From: Trichococcus shcherbakoviae | GTDB lineage: Bacteria; Bacillota; Bacilli; Lactobacillales; Aerococcaceae | Direction of reading: 5' to 3' | Assembly: GCF_963666195.1 (NCBI RefSeq) | Contig: NZ_OY762653.1 | Location: 2,778,501 to 2,842,500, forward strand | DNA length: 64,000 bases | Shown here: piece by piece, positions 62,682 through 64,000 of the stretch | Numbering within the stretch: the stretch's first letter is position 1 | Layout: the number at the start of each line of letters is the position of its first letter | The notes under the pieces: generated by a model | Told to the model about the DNA's origin: nothing | The model's input: only the letters and a program-made list of their open reading frames with translations | The model's database searches: none | Position numbers and translations under genes: made by a program

Positions 62682-63080
62682 ATGGACAGCATCAAATTGT
62701 ATTTACTGACATTTTTTGTGTTTTTTTTGGTGGATATTGTCTGGTTGGGTGTGGTATCCAAAAATATTTACAGCAAGTATTTGGGTCATCTCATGTCCCC
62801 GAATGTCAACTGGGTTGCGGCAATCGTATTTTATCTGCTATTCATAGGGGGCCTCGTATTTTTTGTGATCCAACCGGCCCTTTTGAAGGAAAGTCTGCAA
62901 TATGCCATTTTGGTTGGCGGGTTTTTCGGTTTGATCGCATATGGGACATATGACTTGACCAATCTGGCGACTTTGAAGGATTGGCCGATCATGATCACAG
63001 TGATCGATTTGGTTTGGGGGACTTTCTTGAATGCGGCAACTGCCGGCATAACGTATATTGCAGCCCAAAGATTTCTTTGA
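62682..63080 (+). CDS. DUF2177 family membrane protein
   Basis: A small integral membrane protein of 132 residues with four predicted helices, matching the DUF2177 family (LTFFVFFLVDIVWLGVV, GFFGLIAYGTYDLTNLATL, VIDLVWGTFLNA). Function unknown. ATG 62682 is chosen because GGGAGG lies just before it; an in-frame ATG at 62661 precedes that ribosome site. It is 36 bases after the ATPase and probably in the same operon. Confidence 0.82.
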   Translation: MDSIKLYLLTFFVFFLVDIVWLGVVSKNIYSKYLGHLMSPNVNWVAAIVFYLLFIGGLVFFVIQPALLKESLQYAILVGGFFGLIAYGTYDLTNLATLKDWPIMITVIDLVWGTFLNAATAGITYIAAQRFL

Positions 63081-63118
63081 GCTACCAAAATAGCCTACGA
63101 GCGGATTGGGGAAGACCA

Positions 63119-64000
63119 ATGGACATTTCAAAATTGGACAGCGAAAAGCTTTACTATTCTTTTGTGTCAGGTGCGCAGGAGGTCATCAAGAACAAAAACA
63201 ACCTGAATGAAATCAACGTATTTCCGGTCGCTGACGGGGATACCGGGAGTAACCTTTCTTCAACCATGCATGCGATCATCCTGGAGGCGAAAATTTCCGG
63301 ATCAGTCAAGGAAACGATGAGCAGCATAGCCGATGCTGCTTTGACTGGGGCCAGGGGGAATTCCGGCATCATCATTGCCCAGTACATCAATGGGATCTTC
63401 CTGAGCCTGATGGATGAGGAGATGATAACAATCCCTTCATTTGCAGAAACAGTCAAAAAGGCGGTCCCTTATGCCTATCAGGCTATTTCCGATCCGGTGG
63501 AAGGGACAATCATCACCGTCATCCGGGAATGGGCGGATGCGGTATACAGCCATAGAGATCTTTCAGCTACATTTTCCGAATTGTTTTCAAAATCGCTGGT
63601 TACGGCCAACAAATCTTTGGAAGCGACGACATCGAGACTGAAAGTGCTCCAGGATTCCAGAGTCGTCGATTCCGGCGCGAAGGGTTTTGTCTACTTTCTG
63701 CAAGGATTTGCGACGTTTTTGCGCACCGGAAAGGTGGATTTGGAGGTCAGCGATGAACCGGTAGACCTTGCCTTCAATGAGGAATTGATCCATAGCCAAG
63801 GGGAGATACACCACCGTTATTGCACCGAAGCGCTGTTGTCAGGGGATGCGATTGATCTGGAAGCATTGAAAGCGGAACTGGCACTCTACGGGGATTCCTT
63901 GATTGTGGCAGGCAACGACCACAAAGCCAGGATCCATATCCATGCCAATGCGCCGGAGCAGGTATTCCAAGTTTTGCGAAAAAAAGGCGTCATTCTGCAG
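63119..64000 (+). CDS. DAK2-domain protein, probably a DegV-DAK2 fusion (3' end outside window)
   Basis: The frame is open from ATG 63119 to the right edge (294 codons) and continues beyond. The start resembles FakA: INVFPVADGDTGSNL with the metal-binding aspartates and LTGARGNSGIIIAQY, then DPVEGTIITVIREW and VVDSGAKGFVYF. It is a diverged paralogue of fakA (13827-15497). Many Lactobacillales encode DAK2 fused to a C-terminal DegV (fatty-acid-binding) domain; whether that domain follows cannot be seen. GGGGAAG precedes the ATG, 38 bases after the DUF2177 gene. Confidence 0.85.
   Translation, partial: MDISKLDSEKLYYSFVSGAQEVIKNKNNLNEINVFPVADGDTGSNLSSTMHAIILEAKISGSVKETMSSIADAALTGARGNSGIIIAQYINGIFLSLMDEEMITIPSFAETVKKAVPYAYQAISDPVEGTIITVIREWADAVYSHRDLSATFSELFSKSLVTANKSLEATTSRLKVLQDSRVVDSGAKGFVYFLQGFATFLRTGKVDLEVSDEPVDLAFNEELIHSQGEIHHRYCTEALLSGDAIDLEALKAELALYGDSLIVAGNDHKARIHIHANAPEQVFQVLRKKGVILQ

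Overview
The window is low- to mid-GC Gram-positive (Firmicutes, Lactobacillales) chromosome. The gene order gmk-rpoZ-priA-fmt-rsmB-stp-pknB-rsgA-rpe-thiN / rpmB / asp23-fakA-recG-plsX-acpP ... rnc-smc-HAD-ftsY-ylxM-ffh-rpsP-khpA-rimM-trmD-rplS is the standard housekeeping backbone of that order. GC content looks clearly higher than in Lactococcus, Enterococcus or Carnobacterium, and a V-type ATPase sits at the left edge. My best guess is a Trichococcus-like member of the Carnobacteriaceae; this is inference, not proof. I saw no rRNA, tRNA, CRISPR array, prophage or insertion sequence.

Layout. 1-1735: end of a V-ATPase operon (ntpB partial, ntpD). 1936-12828: nucleotide metabolism, transcription, replication restart, translation initiation, the PASTA kinase/phosphatase pair, ribosome biogenesis GTPase, Rpe and thiamine pyrophosphokinase. 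12837-18697: divergent rpmB, then asp23, fakA, recG and plsX. 18732-25050: acpP, followed by a five-gene oligopeptide ABC transporter operon lying between acpP and rnc, which are usually adjacent. 25112-35959: rnc-smc and the signal-recognition-particle / ribosomal protein block. 35995-46516: mixed housekeeping genes, namely two Cof phosphatases, an esterase with an Fe-S assembly factor, clpB under a CtsR-type box, nfeD-floA with an unknown membrane protein, tgt, yajC and a ComN-like regulator. 46517-49737: adhE with an unusually long and signal-rich upstream region. 49847-52625: DtxR/MntR-type regulator with a perfect operator palindrome, dinB and a ZIP transporter. 52680-55297: a degraded ytkL, then ytoI-nrnA. 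55301-58596: zwf, divergent cshB and a long inverted repeat. 58638-64000: DUF1189 protein, sodA, then an OhrR-like regulator-ABC exporter-DUF2177 operon and the start of a second DAK2-domain gene.

The coding content is almost all known core genome; I found no clearly new multi-gene defence or mobile system. The most interesting signals are regulatory or noncoding: one 22-bp inverted-repeat promoter element shared by rpsP and rplS; an orphan promoter followed by three hairpins upstream of adhE; cre- and Rex-like sites at the adhE promoter and an in-frame internal ribosome-binding site at the adhE domain junction; a 114-bp imperfect inverted repeat behind cshB; a redox-cysteine MarR regulator with a 26-bp palindrome over its own promoter next to sodA; and a collapsed ytkL whose promoter probably now serves ytoI-nrnA. 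Translation starts at TTG are unusually frequent and were chosen here by Shine-Dalgarno position.
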